Positions 1 through 9,049 of a DNA stretch of 64,000 bases are shown piece after piece (the stretch's first letter is position 1; each line of letters begins with the position of its first letter). The position numbers were made by a program, and so were the translations under genes. The DNA comes from Sphingomonas sp. A2-49. Its GTDB lineage: Bacteria > Pseudomonadota > Alphaproteobacteria > Sphingomonadales > Sphingomonadaceae. The notes under the pieces are model-generated. The model did no database searches and was not told where the DNA came from. It saw only the letters and a program-made list of their open reading frames with translations. The stretch lies in contig NZ_JAJLPA010000001.1 in the NCBI RefSeq assembly GCF_025548555.1, positions 372,001 to 436,000 of the forward strand, written 5' to 3'.

Positions 1-1985
1 TTTGCGGTCTGGTTGGCCGGCGCGATCGTGACGACGCCGTTGACGACGCTGGCGATCTGGCCGGTCGAATTCTGCTCGGACCGGACGACCTGGACGCCGA
101 CCGACCCCTTCAGCGCCTTGCCGCCGAGCTCGCCGTCGATGTTGACCTTGGCATAGCCGGTGTACACGTCCTCGTTGACGACATTGTCGCGCACCAGCGA
201 GCCCGGACGTCCGTCGAACGCCGCGTTCAGCGAATTGTTGTACACGTACAGCGGATCGTAGGTCAGCATCGCGGGGATGCCGAGGTAGGTCAGCGGAATG
301 TTGGTGCCGAGCAGAGCGGCGCTCGGCACCGCCGCGCTGGTGGGGGTGTTGCTCGCCACGGTGCAGCCCGTGCCGGCGCCCTTCGGGCACAGGAAGTACG
401 AGCTGTACGCGCTGGTCTTCTTGCGGCGGCTGTAGTTGCCACCGACTTCCCAGCTCTTGACGATGCTGTTGTCGAACTCGCCGTTCAGGCTCGCACGGAG
501 CGACTTGAGGTCGTCCTTGAAGCTCGGCTGGTTGAGGAAGCCCGACTGCACGACCGGCTGCGTGCCGTTATAGCCCCAGCCCTGCGGATCGGTCAGCTTG
601 AAGATGCTGGTGTTGGTATAGTCGAGCGTCGGCACGATCTTGTAGGTGCCGTTGGCATTCTGCGTCACGGTCACGCGATCGGCGGCGCCGCTCTTCTGAT
701 AGCCGCTGCCGGTGTTGGTTTCGAGCAGGAAGTCGGTGCGGGTCGCGCGGCTCCAGCTGGCGTCGACGTTCAGGTGGACGTTGTCCGTCACCTTGAAATC
801 GTTGTTCCAGCCCAGCGACAGGTTCTCGGCGGTGCGCTTGTTATAGTCGTTGCGCTGGACCGCGAAGACGTTGGTGAAGGTCGTGGCGGTGGCGAAGCCG
901 TTGTTGACGGTGATCCCCGACTTGACCGGATCGGAGAAGCCGAGCGGGAATTCGATCCCGCGCAGGTGCTGTTCCTCCGTGAAGTGCGAATAGAGCGCGT
1001 CGAATGTCGAATGGAACGCATCGGACGGCGCCCACTCGACGGTGCCGACCGCGCCGTAGCGGCGCAGTTCGTTCGACTGGACGTAGGGCTTGGCGCCGCC
1101 GAGGACGAAGGGGTCGGCGGCGGTGCCGCTGCCGGCATAGCCCCAGGCGTTGTAGCGCTCGTCCTGCGACGGCGTCTGCGTCGCCGACACGCCGATCGCG
1201 ATGCCGAGCGTGTCGCCCGCGAACTTGTCGACATAGGTCGCCGAGGCGCGATAGCCGTAGCGCGAGGAATCGGGGTTGAGGTTGTCGATGCCGTTCATCT
1301 GGCCGCGCGCGTTGATCGCGAAGATGCGGCCGGCCTGGTCGAGCGGGCGGAGCATGCGCAGGTCGACGGTGCCCGAGATGCCGGCGGCGATCAGCGATGC
1401 GTCGGCGGACTTGTAGACGTTGACGTTGCGGAAGAATTCCGAGGGATACTGGTCGTATTCGACGCCGCGGTTGTCACCCACCGTCACCTGTTCGCGGCCG
1501 TTGAGCAGCGTCGTCGAGAAATCGGGGCCGAGGCCGCGGATCGACAGGCGCTGGTCGCGCCCTTCCAGGCGCTGCGCGGTCACGCCGGGCAGGCGTGCGA
1601 GCGAATCGGCGATCGACACGTCGGGCAGCTTGCCGACGTCCTCAGCCGACACGCTGTCGACGATCAGCGTCGAATTGCGCTTGATCTTGGCGGAATTGGC
1701 GAGGCTGGCGCGGATACCGGTGACGACGATCTCGCTGGAATCGGCGGCGGCGTCGGCAGCGGTCTGTGCCTGCGCGGCGTCCTGGTTGGGGGTCGGCTCG
1801 GCGGCGGGCGCGGGCGCCAGCACCGTCGCGGCGGCGGGCGGGTTCGCGGTCGGCGAGGACGGGTTGGGCGCTTCCTGCGCAAAGGCCGCCCCGCCGGTGA
1901 CGAGCAGGATGCTGCCGATCGCGACGGAGCTGGAGCGCAGCGCGATCAGCGCGCGCTTCGAAAAACGGGAATCGATGTGGGACAT
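1..1985 (-). CDS. TonB-dependent receptor, 3' end cut by the window edge
   Basis: Outer-membrane active transporter powered by TonB-ExbBD; substrate unknown. About 661 residues are visible and the C-terminal barrel strands lie outside the window. It starts MSHIDSRFSK and has a signal peptide ending near AAFAQ, a Pro/Ala-rich linker, then EIVVTGIRASL, the opening of the plug typical of Caulobacter/Xanthomonas-type receptors. The plug continues with DVSIADSLARLPGV and LSIRGLGPDFS. The Tyr/Asn-rich remainder fits a beta barrel. This receptor class in sphingomonads is often linked to glycan or complex-carbon uptake, but nothing here fixes the ligand. The DUF6445 gene lies 165 bp upstream on the same strand. 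Family certain, substrate unassigned. Confidence 0.93.
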   Translation of the reverse strand, partial: MSHIDSRFSKRALIALRSSSVAIGSILLVTGGAAFAQEAPNPSSPTANPPAAATVLAPAPAAEPTPNQDAAQAQTAADAAADSSEIVVTGIRASLANSAKIKRNSTLIVDSVSAEDVGKLPDVSIADSLARLPGVTAQRLEGRDQRLSIRGLGPDFSTTLLNGREQVTVGDNRGVEYDQYPSEFFRNVNVYKSADASLIAAGISGTVDLRMLRPLDQAGRIFAINARGQMNGIDNLNPDSSRYGYRASATYVDKFAGDTLGIAIGVSATQTPSQDERYNAWGYAGSGTAADPFVLGGAKPYVQSNELRRYGAVGTVEWAPSDAFHSTFDALYSHFTEEQHLRGIEFPLGFSDPVKSGITVNNGFATATTFTNVFAVQRNDYNKRTAENLSLGWNNDFKVTDNVHLNVDASWSRATRTDFLLETNTGSGYQKSGAADRVTVTQNANGTYKIVPTLDYTNTSIFKLTDPQGWGYNGTQPVVQSGFLNQPSFKDDLKSLRASLNGEFDNSIVKSWEVGGNYSRRKKTSAYSSYFLCPKGAGTGCTVASNTPTSAAVPSAALLGTNIPLTYLGIPAMLTYDPLYVYNNSLNAAFDGRPGSLVRDNVVNEDVYTGYAKVNIDGELGGKALKGSVGVQVVRSEQNSTGQIASVVNGVVTIAPANQTA

Positions 1986-2150
1986 GAAACTTCCTCCCCC
2001 TGCGTGGCGCCATGCCCCCGCCCGCTACCATCGCGGGCGATCGGCTGACTGTGTTGCCGGCTTGTGAACGCGGCACGATTGGGAGTGAAGTCGGCCACAT
2101 ACGTATTCACGGGCAGGCCGATACCCGTGCCTTTTGTGCAACAGCGTGCG

Positions 2151-2822
2151 CTAGTTGTGCCCGTCGAGAAAGGTGTTGACGGTCAGCCGCCCGGTTTCCG
2201 GATCGGGCGACAACGACAGGTCGTCGGGCAGATGCGCGCAGTGCAGCGTGTTGGACCGGTACAGGATGGCCCGGTTGAAGCGCCCTCGATGCATCGCGAT
2301 CCGTTCGAACACCGGCGTGTCCCCGGCGATGTATCGAGCATCGGGTATGCCATGACGCTGGAGGTCGGCGTCGAGTGCGACGCGATAGGCGGGCAATCGT
2401 CCGGCATCGATCGATTCGAACCCGGTGCTGCGATGGCGATAGAAGGCGGTGCCGCTGCTTTCGTCGGGGGACAGGTAATGGAGCAGCGCGAGCCGGGTCG
2501 GCGACACCTCGTCGAAATGCGGCAGCCGCTGGATCGGCGTCAGCGCCGACGGCGGCGTCGTCACGATCGAGTAGAAGGCATCGACCACCTCGAGCCCCGA
2601 CAGGCCGAACACCTCCGCCGCGACCGGCTCCAGTCGCGCGAGCACATCGCGCAGCATCGCCGCCGCCACCGGCGCGCGGATACCCGGATAATGCGGCCCG
2701 ATCGGCGCATAGGACAGAAAGGCCGCGTCGTCCCGCCAGCGTTCGGCATCGCCGAACGTGTCGATCACGACCACCGGTTGCGCCTCGGCCCCGTGCCGTT
2801 CGATGGTGATCGCCCATGTCAT
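2151..2822 (-). CDS. DUF6445 family protein, 2OG-Fe(II) oxygenase-like
   Basis: A 223-residue soluble protein without a signal peptide. I recognise it as DUF6445-like, a family of unknown function often found beside TonB receptors in Caulobacter, Xanthomonas and sphingomonads. A PHFDE segment in mid-protein (H-x-D) and a later NTLHCAHLP segment are spaced like the Fe(II) ligands of a prolyl-hydroxylase-type double-stranded beta helix, and ALLHYLSPDESSGTAFYRH resembles the core strand of such enzymes. Reaction and substrate are not known; the oxygenase idea is inference from motif shape. It is read in the same direction as the receptor, which starts 165 bp downstream, so joint expression is possible. 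Confidence 0.75.
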   Translation of the reverse strand: MTWAITIERHGAEAQPVVVIDTFGDAERWRDDAAFLSYAPIGPHYPGIRAPVAAAMLRDVLARLEPVAAEVFGLSGLEVVDAFYSIVTTPPSALTPIQRLPHFDEVSPTRLALLHYLSPDESSGTAFYRHRSTGFESIDAGRLPAYRVALDADLQRHGIPDARYIAGDTPVFERIAMHRGRFNRAILYRSNTLHCAHLPDDLSLSPDPETGRLTVNTFLDGHN

Positions 2823-2942
2823 GGTCGATGCTGTGCCATCGCCGACGGGCGGAAATCAATCCGACCCGACATCATCGCGCCCTTGTTCGAAGCTTCCCCG
2901 CCCCCTTATGTCGGCTCTTCGGCTTTTTGCGGGGAGACGGCG

Positions 2943-3287
2943 ATGCGTGGATGGACTGCCCTGGCGGCAATGGCGATGCTGGCGGGCTGCAACGGCCAGC
3001 CCGTCCCGGAGGCCGCGAACGTCGCGGCCACCGCGACGCCGGCGCCCGGCGGCTATATCGCCAAGGTGCTGGCGCTGCCGCCGCGCCAGCTCAACGGCGT
3101 GCTGTACCGCGCGATCGACGACGCCAAGCAGCCATGCCAGGGCATCGTCGAGGCGACGCGTCAGGCGGATCGCAAGGGCAAGCCGGTCTGGGCGGTCCGC
3201 TGCGTCGATGGCAGCGCCTGGCTGATCGCGCTGGGCGACGACGGCATGGCCGACGTCACCGGGATCAAGGGCACGCCCGGCGGCTGA
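2943..3287 (+). CDS. small predicted lipoprotein
   Basis: A 114-residue protein with a lipobox-like signal sequence (MRGWTALAAMAMLAGC), so a predicted periplasm-facing lipoprotein. A short Ala/Pro linker follows. The mature part contains two cysteines, in QPCQGIVEA and VRCVDGSAWLIAL, that could form a disulfide. A strong ribosome-binding site (GGGGAGA) lies 6 nt before the ATG. I do not recognise a family and no function can be assigned. It is divergent from the DUF6445 gene and followed by about 600 bp without a gene. Confidence 0.75.
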   Translation: MRGWTALAAMAMLAGCNGQPVPEAANVAATATPAPGGYIAKVLALPPRQLNGVLYRAIDDAKQPCQGIVEATRQADRKGKPVWAVRCVDGSAWLIALGDDGMADVTGIKGTPGG

Positions 3288-3410
3288 TCGGCGCGCGCGC
3301 CGGCGGCGGTCGAAAGGGCGACGGGCGGCGCGGGTTACCGCGGCGTGATCCGCGTGTAGGCCCGCGCGTGAGGGATAGCGGCGGTGCGCGCGGCGCGAGC
3401 CGGGCGTTGG

Positions 3411-3704
3411 TTCGCGCGGAGGCGCGGAGGAGGTCCCGCCCGGCGCGGTGTTGTGCTTCAAAGCAATGATAAACGGCGCGGGCTAGCGACGGACGCAGCC
3501 CCCACGTACCGCCGCGCGACCAATCTCGGCCTCGCCGTCACGCCATCCTGCGTAAGCGAGGATCATCCCGCCGTGCACAAAAGGACAAGGGAAGCCCGCG
3601 CTGTGCACTGGGACTGGGGCCCCGTTCTGTTCCTCTCTGCCTGGACTGGTTCGCGACGCCGCCCCCGGCAAGCCCCCTCCGCGCCTCCGCGCCTCCGCGC
3701 GAAC
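3411..3704. repeat. widely spaced inverted-repeat arms in a 596-bp gene-free stretch
   Basis: No convincing gene lies between 3288 and 3883. The stretch holds a left arm near 3411-3430 (TTCGCGCGGAGGCGCGGAGG) and a right arm near 3676-3704 (repeated CTCCGCGC ending in GCGAAC) that are reverse complements, about 245 bp apart. The same two arm sequences recur in the tandem array at 59532-60154, so this is a dispersed repeat family. I cannot see a coding sequence or transposase inside it. Confidence 0.7.
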
Positions 3705-3883
3705 AATCGTCACTGTCCCCGCGCGCGTCCTGCGTGAAGGGCAACAGGCCACCAGCGACACAACCCGCCACGCAATCGGACGAGAGCCGGCGTCGCACGC
3801 CGCCCCTCGTCGCCCCATGGTCCGACGGCCGACGTGCACCGCCAGCCGACAGGCGGCCGGATGACGGTGCCCATGTCGACCGC

Positions 3884-6472
3884 TCAGCGCGTCGCGCCGA
3901 GCCACGTCTGCACCGCGGGACGCAGGCGGTCGGCGGCGGCCTTTCGCACCGCGATCCCCGACAGCACGCGCTTCGCCGGCCCGCGCGACGTTTCGGGCAG
4001 CGTCTGCGCGAACGCCTCGATCTTGGCGGGCATCGCCGGGTCGGTCGATCCCGCGCCCAGCGTCACGATATAGCCCGAGCGGCTGCTTTCCTCGATGAAG
4101 CCGTCGACCAGCTTGCGGTTCGCGACCGCCCAATCGAACGCCATGTCGGGGTGGCTGCCCGCGACCGCGCGCAGCAGGCTCGCCTTCTGCGGCGCGGTCA
4201 GGATCCCCTCACCGGTGAGCAGCGCCAGCGCCTGGCGCGCGACGCCCTCGTCCTCCGCCGCGCCCAGCAGCGACACGTACCGGTTCTTCGCGACCGGGTT
4301 CGTTTCCGCCTTGGTCAGCGCGAGAAGGCGCTGCCAGTCCGCGGCGGTCGCGTTGCTCGCATAGGTCGACAGGATCGGCTGGCGGATCGCCGGCGGGATC
4401 GCGGTGGGGTTGGTGGCGAGCTGCCCGACATAGTCGCGCGCCTTGCGCAGCACTTCGGGATCGCCATTGTCGCCGAGCCGCCCGACCAGCCCTTCGCGCA
4501 GGTTGCTGACCAGCGGCGATTCGCCCGGCTTGGCGTCGAAGCCGATTCGTTGCAGCACCGGCGCGAGGATGGCGACGGTGCGCGCGCGCAGCGGCTGCGC
4601 CAGCGGCGTGCCCTCGAACAGCGCGCCGAGGCTGCCGAGCCGCCCCGACACGAGCGACCATTCGAGCGGATCGGCAGCGGCACCGACGCGGCCCATCAGC
4701 GCGAAATAGCGCGACAGGTCCTGATACCCCCCGGCCGCCAGCGCATAATCGTCACCCAGCGTGCCGAGCCGGTCGGCGAGCGGCAGGCGCGTATAGTCCC
4801 GCACCAGCGCGTCGTGTGCCGGCTGGTCGTACATCACGCGGGTATAGCTGCCCTTGCCCTTGTTGAGCAGCAGCGTGCCGCAGCCCTTCACCGACACCGT
4901 CGTCGCCGGCCCGGACACGATGCCACGCGTCTCGCCGCCGCCGAGCGTGCCGACGACCAGCGGCACCTGCCACGTCTGCGGCGCCTTGGACGCCGCGTCG
5001 AGCCCGAACCGGCCCTGTGCCAGCGTCGCGGTCGTCGTGCCGCCGGTGCAGCGCGCACCGGTCAGCGTCACCAGCGGCACGCCGCCCTGCAACGTGAAGC
5101 CGCGCGCGATGTCGGCGACCGGCTTGCCCGCCGCCGCGGACAGCTCCGCCCACAATTGGTCGGTGACGGTGTTGCCGTATTTGTATTTCGCCATGTAGCG
5201 GCGGATGCCGTCGCGGAACGTGTTCGCGCCCAGCGTCGATTCGAGCATGCCGATCACCGCCTGCCCCTTGGCATAGGTGATGCCGTCGAACGCCTCGCCG
5301 ATCTGGTCGACCGTGTCGATCTTGCGGATGATCGGGTGCGTCGCCGCGGTCGCATCGATGCCCATCGCCGATTCGCGATCGCTCGACACCGCGGCCTCCG
5401 CCGCCTCCCACGAGGGGTTGAGGTCGGCGGCGGACTTGTTCTCCATCCACGAGGCGAAGCCCTCGTTGAGCCACAGGTCGTCCCACCAACGCATCGTGAC
5501 GAGGTCGCCGAACCACTGGTGCGCCATTTCGTGCGCGACGACGGTGAAGATGCGCTGGCGCCCGCTTTCGGTGGCGCGCGTCCTGTCGAACAGCAGCTCG
5601 GGCTCGAAATAGAAGATCGCGCCCCAGTTCTCCATCGCGCCGAAGAACTGGCTGGAGCCCGGCCCTGCGATCATGTCGAGCTTGGGCAGCGGATAGGGCT
5701 GACCGAAATAGTCGTTGTAATAGGGCAGCAGCCGCCTAGCCTGCGCCAGCGCGTAATCGCCCTGGTCGACGACGCCGCGGCGGGTCACCACGCCGATCTC
5801 GACGTTGCCCGCCTGCACCGTCTTGCGCTCGAGGTCGCCCATGCCGAGGTACAGCAGGTAGCTCGACATCACCGGCGTCTCGGCGAAGCTGTACAGCTGC
5901 GTCCCGTCCGCCTGCTTCGCAACGGAGGCGACCGGCATGTTCGACAGCGCGAGCTGCCCCGCCGGCGCCACCGCCTTCAGCCGGAACTTCGCCTTGAACG
6001 CAGGTTCGTCCCACATCGGCGCGAAGCGGCGGGCGTCCGGCGCCTCGAACTGGGTCGCGAGCATCCGCGCCTTCGACCCGTCCTGATTGGTATAGTCGAT
6101 CGCGAACAGGCCCGCGGCGGACTGGTTGATCTTGCCGCTCCAGCGGAAGCCGACGCTGTGCCGGCCGACAGTGGCGGCGGCGGGCAGCGTCAGCACCAGT
6201 TGCTGCCGGTCCTTGTCGAGCGCGAAGCGGACCGGCTTGCCGTCGAAGGTCGCGGCGGCGATCGCCAGGTCGGCGGCGTTGAGCGTGATCGTTGCGGTTG
6301 CCGCCTTGACGTCGACCGTCACCGTCTCGCTGCCGGTGAAGGTCATCGCCTGCGCATCGGGCGTCACCGCAATGTCGTAGACGACGGGTAGGACGGTGGT
6401 CGGCAGGCTGCCGGCGGCGAGGGCGGGCGTGGACACGGTCAGCGCGAGGGCGGCGACAACGGCGATCTTCAT
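3884..6472 (-). CDS. exported M1 family zinc aminopeptidase
   Basis: An 862-residue predicted periplasmic zinc metallopeptidase that removes N-terminal residues from peptides. The start MKIAVVAALALTV opens a signal peptide ending around ALAAGS; longer in-frame upstream extensions lack this feature and were rejected. The substrate-anchoring GAMEN motif is at about residue 275. The zinc site HEMAH begins near 310 and is followed after 18 residues by the third ligand Glu in NEGFASW, the complete HExxH-x18-E signature. The C-terminal third fits the helical ERAP1-like domain. It is divergent from the nitronate monooxygenase-like gene, 127 bp away. Probably used in nutritional peptide turnover, together with the M2 and S9 exported peptidases in this window. 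Confidence 0.95.
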   Translation of the reverse strand: MKIAVVAALALTVSTPALAAGSLPTTVLPVVYDIAVTPDAQAMTFTGSETVTVDVKAATATITLNAADLAIAAATFDGKPVRFALDKDRQQLVLTLPAAATVGRHSVGFRWSGKINQSAAGLFAIDYTNQDGSKARMLATQFEAPDARRFAPMWDEPAFKAKFRLKAVAPAGQLALSNMPVASVAKQADGTQLYSFAETPVMSSYLLYLGMGDLERKTVQAGNVEIGVVTRRGVVDQGDYALAQARRLLPYYNDYFGQPYPLPKLDMIAGPGSSQFFGAMENWGAIFYFEPELLFDRTRATESGRQRIFTVVAHEMAHQWFGDLVTMRWWDDLWLNEGFASWMENKSAADLNPSWEAAEAAVSSDRESAMGIDATAATHPIIRKIDTVDQIGEAFDGITYAKGQAVIGMLESTLGANTFRDGIRRYMAKYKYGNTVTDQLWAELSAAAGKPVADIARGFTLQGGVPLVTLTGARCTGGTTTATLAQGRFGLDAASKAPQTWQVPLVVGTLGGGETRGIVSGPATTVSVKGCGTLLLNKGKGSYTRVMYDQPAHDALVRDYTRLPLADRLGTLGDDYALAAGGYQDLSRYFALMGRVGAAADPLEWSLVSGRLGSLGALFEGTPLAQPLRARTVAILAPVLQRIGFDAKPGESPLVSNLREGLVGRLGDNGDPEVLRKARDYVGQLATNPTAIPPAIRQPILSTYASNATAADWQRLLALTKAETNPVAKNRYVSLLGAAEDEGVARQALALLTGEGILTAPQKASLLRAVAGSHPDMAFDWAVANRKLVDGFIEESSRSGYIVTLGAGSTDPAMPAKIEAFAQTLPETSRGPAKRVLSGIAVRKAAADRLRPAVQTWLGATR

Positions 6473-6599
6473 GGGTGGCAGGACTCCGGACGGGTGTATG
6501 GCGCCGGCCATACGCCATTGGTCCGCGACGGCAAGCGAGCGCTGCTGGACAGCCAGATCGGTTTCGGTAAACAACCGATCCCGAGAGGATGCCGCCGCC

Positions 6600-7568
6600 A
6601 TGACCCGCCAGCCCGTTCCCAAGATCTTCGACACCCTGCGCCTGCCCGTGATCGGGTCGCCGCTGTTCATCATCTCCGGGCCCGAACTGGTGATCGCGCA
6701 ATGCAAGGCGGGCATCGTCGGCTCGTTCCCCGCGCTCAACGCGCGTCCGCAGGCGATGCTCGACGAATGGCTGCACCGGATCACCGAGGAGCTGGCGGCG
6801 TATAACCGCGATCACCCCGACGCGCCCGCCGCGCCCTTTGCGGTCAACCAGATCGTCCACAAGTCGAACGACCGGCTGGAGGCGGACCTTGCCACCTGCG
6901 CCAAGTGGCAGGTTCCGATCGTCATCACCTCGCTCGGCGCGCGCGAGGACCTCAATACCGCGGTGCACGGCTGGGGCGGGATCACGCTGCACGACGTCAT
7001 CGACGACCGGTTCGCGCGCAAGGCGGTGGAAAAGGGCGCCGACGGCCTGATCGCGGTCGCCGCCGGGGCGGGCGGGCATGCCGGCCGGCTGTCGCCCTTC
7101 GCCATAGTGCAGGAAATCCGCCAGTGGTTTGGCGGCCCGCTGGCGCTGTCCGGATCGATCGCGACGGGCGATGCGGTACTCGCCGCGGAGGCGATGGGCG
7201 CCGACTTCGCCTATATCGGCTCGCCCTTCATCGCGACGACCGAGGCCAATGCCGCCCCAGCCTACAAGGACGAGATCGTCGCCAGCCGGGCGGCGGACAT
7301 CGTCTATTCGAACCTGTTCACGGGCGTGCACGGCAATTACCTGCGCGGATCGATCGTGGCCGCGGGTCTCGACCCCGATGCGCTTCCCGAAGGCGACCTG
7401 AAGACGATGAACTTCGGCGGCGACAACGGGTCGAAGGCCAAGGCGTGGCGAGACATCTGGGGATCGGGCCAGGGCATCGGCGCGGTCACCGCCGTCGAGA
7501 GCGTCGCCGATCGCGTCGCCCGGCTGGCCCAGGAATATGCCGCCGCGCGGGCCCGCCTCGCGCTCTGA
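6600..7568 (+). CDS. nitronate monooxygenase-like FMN protein
   Basis: A 322-residue TIM-barrel flavoprotein of the nitronate monooxygenase / 2-nitropropane dioxygenase family, which oxidises alkyl nitronates with FMN and O2. The fold is supported by LPVIGSPLFIISGPEL near the N-terminus, the phosphate-binding stretch AVAAGAGGHAGR around residue 155, and ALSGSIATGDAVLAAEAMGA near 185, where the family binds the FMN phosphate. The start follows a GAGAGG ribosome-binding site. Many homologues are poorly characterised, so the physiological substrate is uncertain. It is divergent from the M1 peptidase and its end is 3 bp from the convergent rcdA-like gene. Confidence 0.88.
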   Translation: MTRQPVPKIFDTLRLPVIGSPLFIISGPELVIAQCKAGIVGSFPALNARPQAMLDEWLHRITEELAAYNRDHPDAPAAPFAVNQIVHKSNDRLEADLATCAKWQVPIVITSLGAREDLNTAVHGWGGITLHDVIDDRFARKAVEKGADGLIAVAAGAGGHAGRLSPFAIVQEIRQWFGGPLALSGSIATGDAVLAAEAMGADFAYIGSPFIATTEANAAPAYKDEIVASRAADIVYSNLFTGVHGNYLRGSIVAAGLDPDALPEGDLKTMNFGGDNGSKAKAWRDIWGSGQGIGAVTAVESVADRVARLAQEYAAARARLAL

Positions 7569-7571
7569 CGC

Positions 7572-8030
7572 CTAGAAGGCGAGCGCCAGCCGGTCGTGGA
7601 GGCGGTGCACCGGGCTGGCGGCCAGGTCGCCTTCCTGCGCGACGTCGAGCAGCGCCACCCGGCGGTGCAAATTGGCACTCGTCTCGATCAGCGCGCGCGC
7701 CCGGTCGGGCAGCGCGGCGACCAGCGCGTCGTCGGATCGCGGCGCCTCGCCCAGCCGGCGACCGGGATCGAGCGCCTCACGCGGCTTGATCTCGCCCGCG
7801 TCGATCGCCCGCTGTGTGAGCAGCCACGCGATGACGTGCATCAGTCGGGTGGTGACCTTCAGCGATTCGCACGAAAAGCCGACGCGGATCAGCGGGTCGA
7901 GCCCCTCGCGCTCGCTGCGGCCCGCCTCGTCGAAATAGGACCGCGCCTCGTCGGCGAGCAGCATCGCCTCGGTATACAGCGAATCGATCAGCCGGCGGTG
8001 GATACGCGATTCGGAACCGGTGCCGTTCAT
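7572..8030 (-). CDS. rcdA: DUF1465 family protein, RcdA-type adaptor
   Basis: A 152-residue helical protein matching the DUF1465 family, whose studied member is Caulobacter RcdA. RcdA is an adaptor that, with CpdR and PopA, delivers CtrA and other substrates to ClpXP. The start MNGTGSESRIHRR was chosen over a longer ORF because family homology begins there. Family-like segments include FCYTEA-type helices (LIDSLYTEAMLLADEARSYF) and SCESLKVTTRLMHVIAWLL. The Caulobacter role is established; the role here is inferred. DivL, another CtrA-pathway protein, is encoded at 42315-44648. Confidence 0.85.
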   Translation of the reverse strand: MNGTGSESRIHRRLIDSLYTEAMLLADEARSYFDEAGRSEREGLDPLIRVGFSCESLKVTTRLMHVIAWLLTQRAIDAGEIKPREALDPGRRLGEAPRSDDALVAALPDRARALIETSANLHRRVALLDVAQEGDLAASPVHRLHDRLALAF

Positions 8031-8127
8031 CGCGTCACCGTGACACGGCCGCCGACGTCCGCACAACGCCGCATCCGCACGCAAGTGTCTCGAAGAGAGG
8101 CAGTTTTCCGACCCTCCACGCGACCGG

Positions 8128-8325
8128 TCAGGCGATGATGTCGGGGATCAGCTGGTCCTCGCAATTGGCGATCTCGTCGCGCAGGCGGAGCTTGCGCTTC
8201 TTCAGCCGCGCGATCTGCAACTGGTCGGGGATGCCGGTGACGGCCAGCGCATCGATCGCCGCGTCCAGATCGCGATGTTCGGTGCGCAGCACCTCGAGCC
8301 GGGCGATGATCTGCGCTTCGTCCAT
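8128..8325 (-). CDS. small YdcH-like (DUF465) coiled-coil protein
   Basis: A 65-residue charged helical protein of the YdcH/DUF465 type, built as two helices. The sequence DAAIDALAVTGIPDQLQIARLKKRKLRLRDEI carries the usual family core, in which a basic LKKRKL-type segment follows a short linker. No enzymatic role is known for this family. The start MDEAQIIARL was taken rather than an extended form because the family begins there. It is divergent from a second YdcH-like gene 169 bp away. Confidence 0.85.
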   Translation of the reverse strand: MDEAQIIARLEVLRTEHRDLDAAIDALAVTGIPDQLQIARLKKRKLRLRDEIANCEDQLIPDIIA

Positions 8326-8494
8326 GCCGTCCGCCCCCGTGAAAGCCTGACGCCGCCCTAGCCCAGCACGATCCGTGGACCAAGTCGTCGCACGCTTCCC
8401 CTCGGCTAATCGCGTTCGACCGATTTCGATGACGACTTTTGCCGCGGTCGATGGTTTACTCCGTCCCCCAACTTGCATCAGGAGGTACACCGAA

Positions 8495-8650
8495 ATGCAG
8501 ACGACGCATCACCAGGCCCTGGAGACCAAGCATGCCGCGCTCGACCGCCGCATCGCCGACGAAGCCCACCGCCCGATGCCCAACTCCGCGATCATCACCG
8601 ACCTGAAGCGGCAGAAGCTGAAACTCAAGGAAGAGCTGAGCGGCCTCTAG
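8495..8650 (+). CDS. very small YdcH-like (DUF465) protein
   Basis: A 51-residue helical protein: MQTTHHQALETKH, then a linker with NSAIITDLKRQKLKLKEEL, the basic family core shared with the neighbouring 8128-8325 gene. A near-ideal ribosome-binding site (AGGAGGT) sits 8 nt before the ATG, a good reason to accept so short a gene. Function is unknown. A strong hairpin follows 12 bp after the stop. Confidence 0.88.
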   Translation: MQTTHHQALETKHAALDRRIADEAHRPMPNSAIITDLKRQKLKLKEELSGL

Positions 8651-8662
8651 GCCGACCGACCG

Positions 8663-8684
8663 GCCCCTCCCGTCGGGGAGGGGC
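8663..8684. terminator. hairpin between convergent genes
   Basis: A perfect 9-bp stem (GCCCCTCCC / GGGAGGGGC) with a 4-nt loop lies between the YdcH-like gene and the convergent PilZ gene. There is no T-tract, so it is a likely but not classic bidirectional terminator. Confidence 0.55.
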
Positions 8685-8692
8685 TCACCGGA

Positions 8693-9049
8693 TCATCGCT
8701 TGACCGCACCGATCGGCTTGCGCGCCCTCATCGGATCGATCGGCCGATCGAGTGCGATGCCGATCCGCCCCTCGGTGCACCAGGCGACCTTGCCCGTGAC
8801 CTCCCCGATCCCGCGCAGGTCGAGGACGACGGGCGTACCGGGGTCGCGCACGCGCGGGCAATCGACCATCAGGCCGCCCTCGGACAGATTACGGACGCGC
8901 ACCTCGCGCACGCTCTCCTCGTCCTCGAACCGCAGCGGCGCCATCAGGAACAGGCTGTCGCGTGCGCGGCTGCGTTGCGACCCTTCGCCATCGCCGCCGT
9001 CCTGCACCGGAACGGGCCGCTCAGACGGGTCGTAGGAAAAGCTGTCCAT
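8693..9049 (-). CDS. PilZ domain protein
   Basis: A 118-residue single-domain protein of the PilZ type, a family that often binds cyclic di-GMP. The core strand pattern VRNLSEGGLMVDCP corresponds to the D/NxSxxG signature, with GKVAWCTEGRIGIAL as the last strands. An upstream basic stretch, SQRSRARDSLF, may supply the RxxxR part of the ligand site but is not a perfect match, so binding is uncertain. The ATG at 9049 is preferred to an in-frame TTG two codons earlier; no strong ribosome-binding site distinguishes them. A second, different PilZ protein is encoded at 15129-15440. Confidence 0.85.
   Translation of the reverse strand: MDSFSYDPSERPVPVQDGGDGEGSQRSRARDSLFLMAPLRFEDEESVREVRVRNLSEGGLMVDCPRVRDPGTPVVLDLRGIGEVTGKVAWCTEGRIGIALDRPIDPMRARKPIGAVKR

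Noticed and set aside
3734..6391. Plus-strand ORF of 885 codons opposite the M1 peptidase
   Set aside because: Shadow reading: the minus strand has GAMEN and HExxH-x18-E motifs and a signal peptide.
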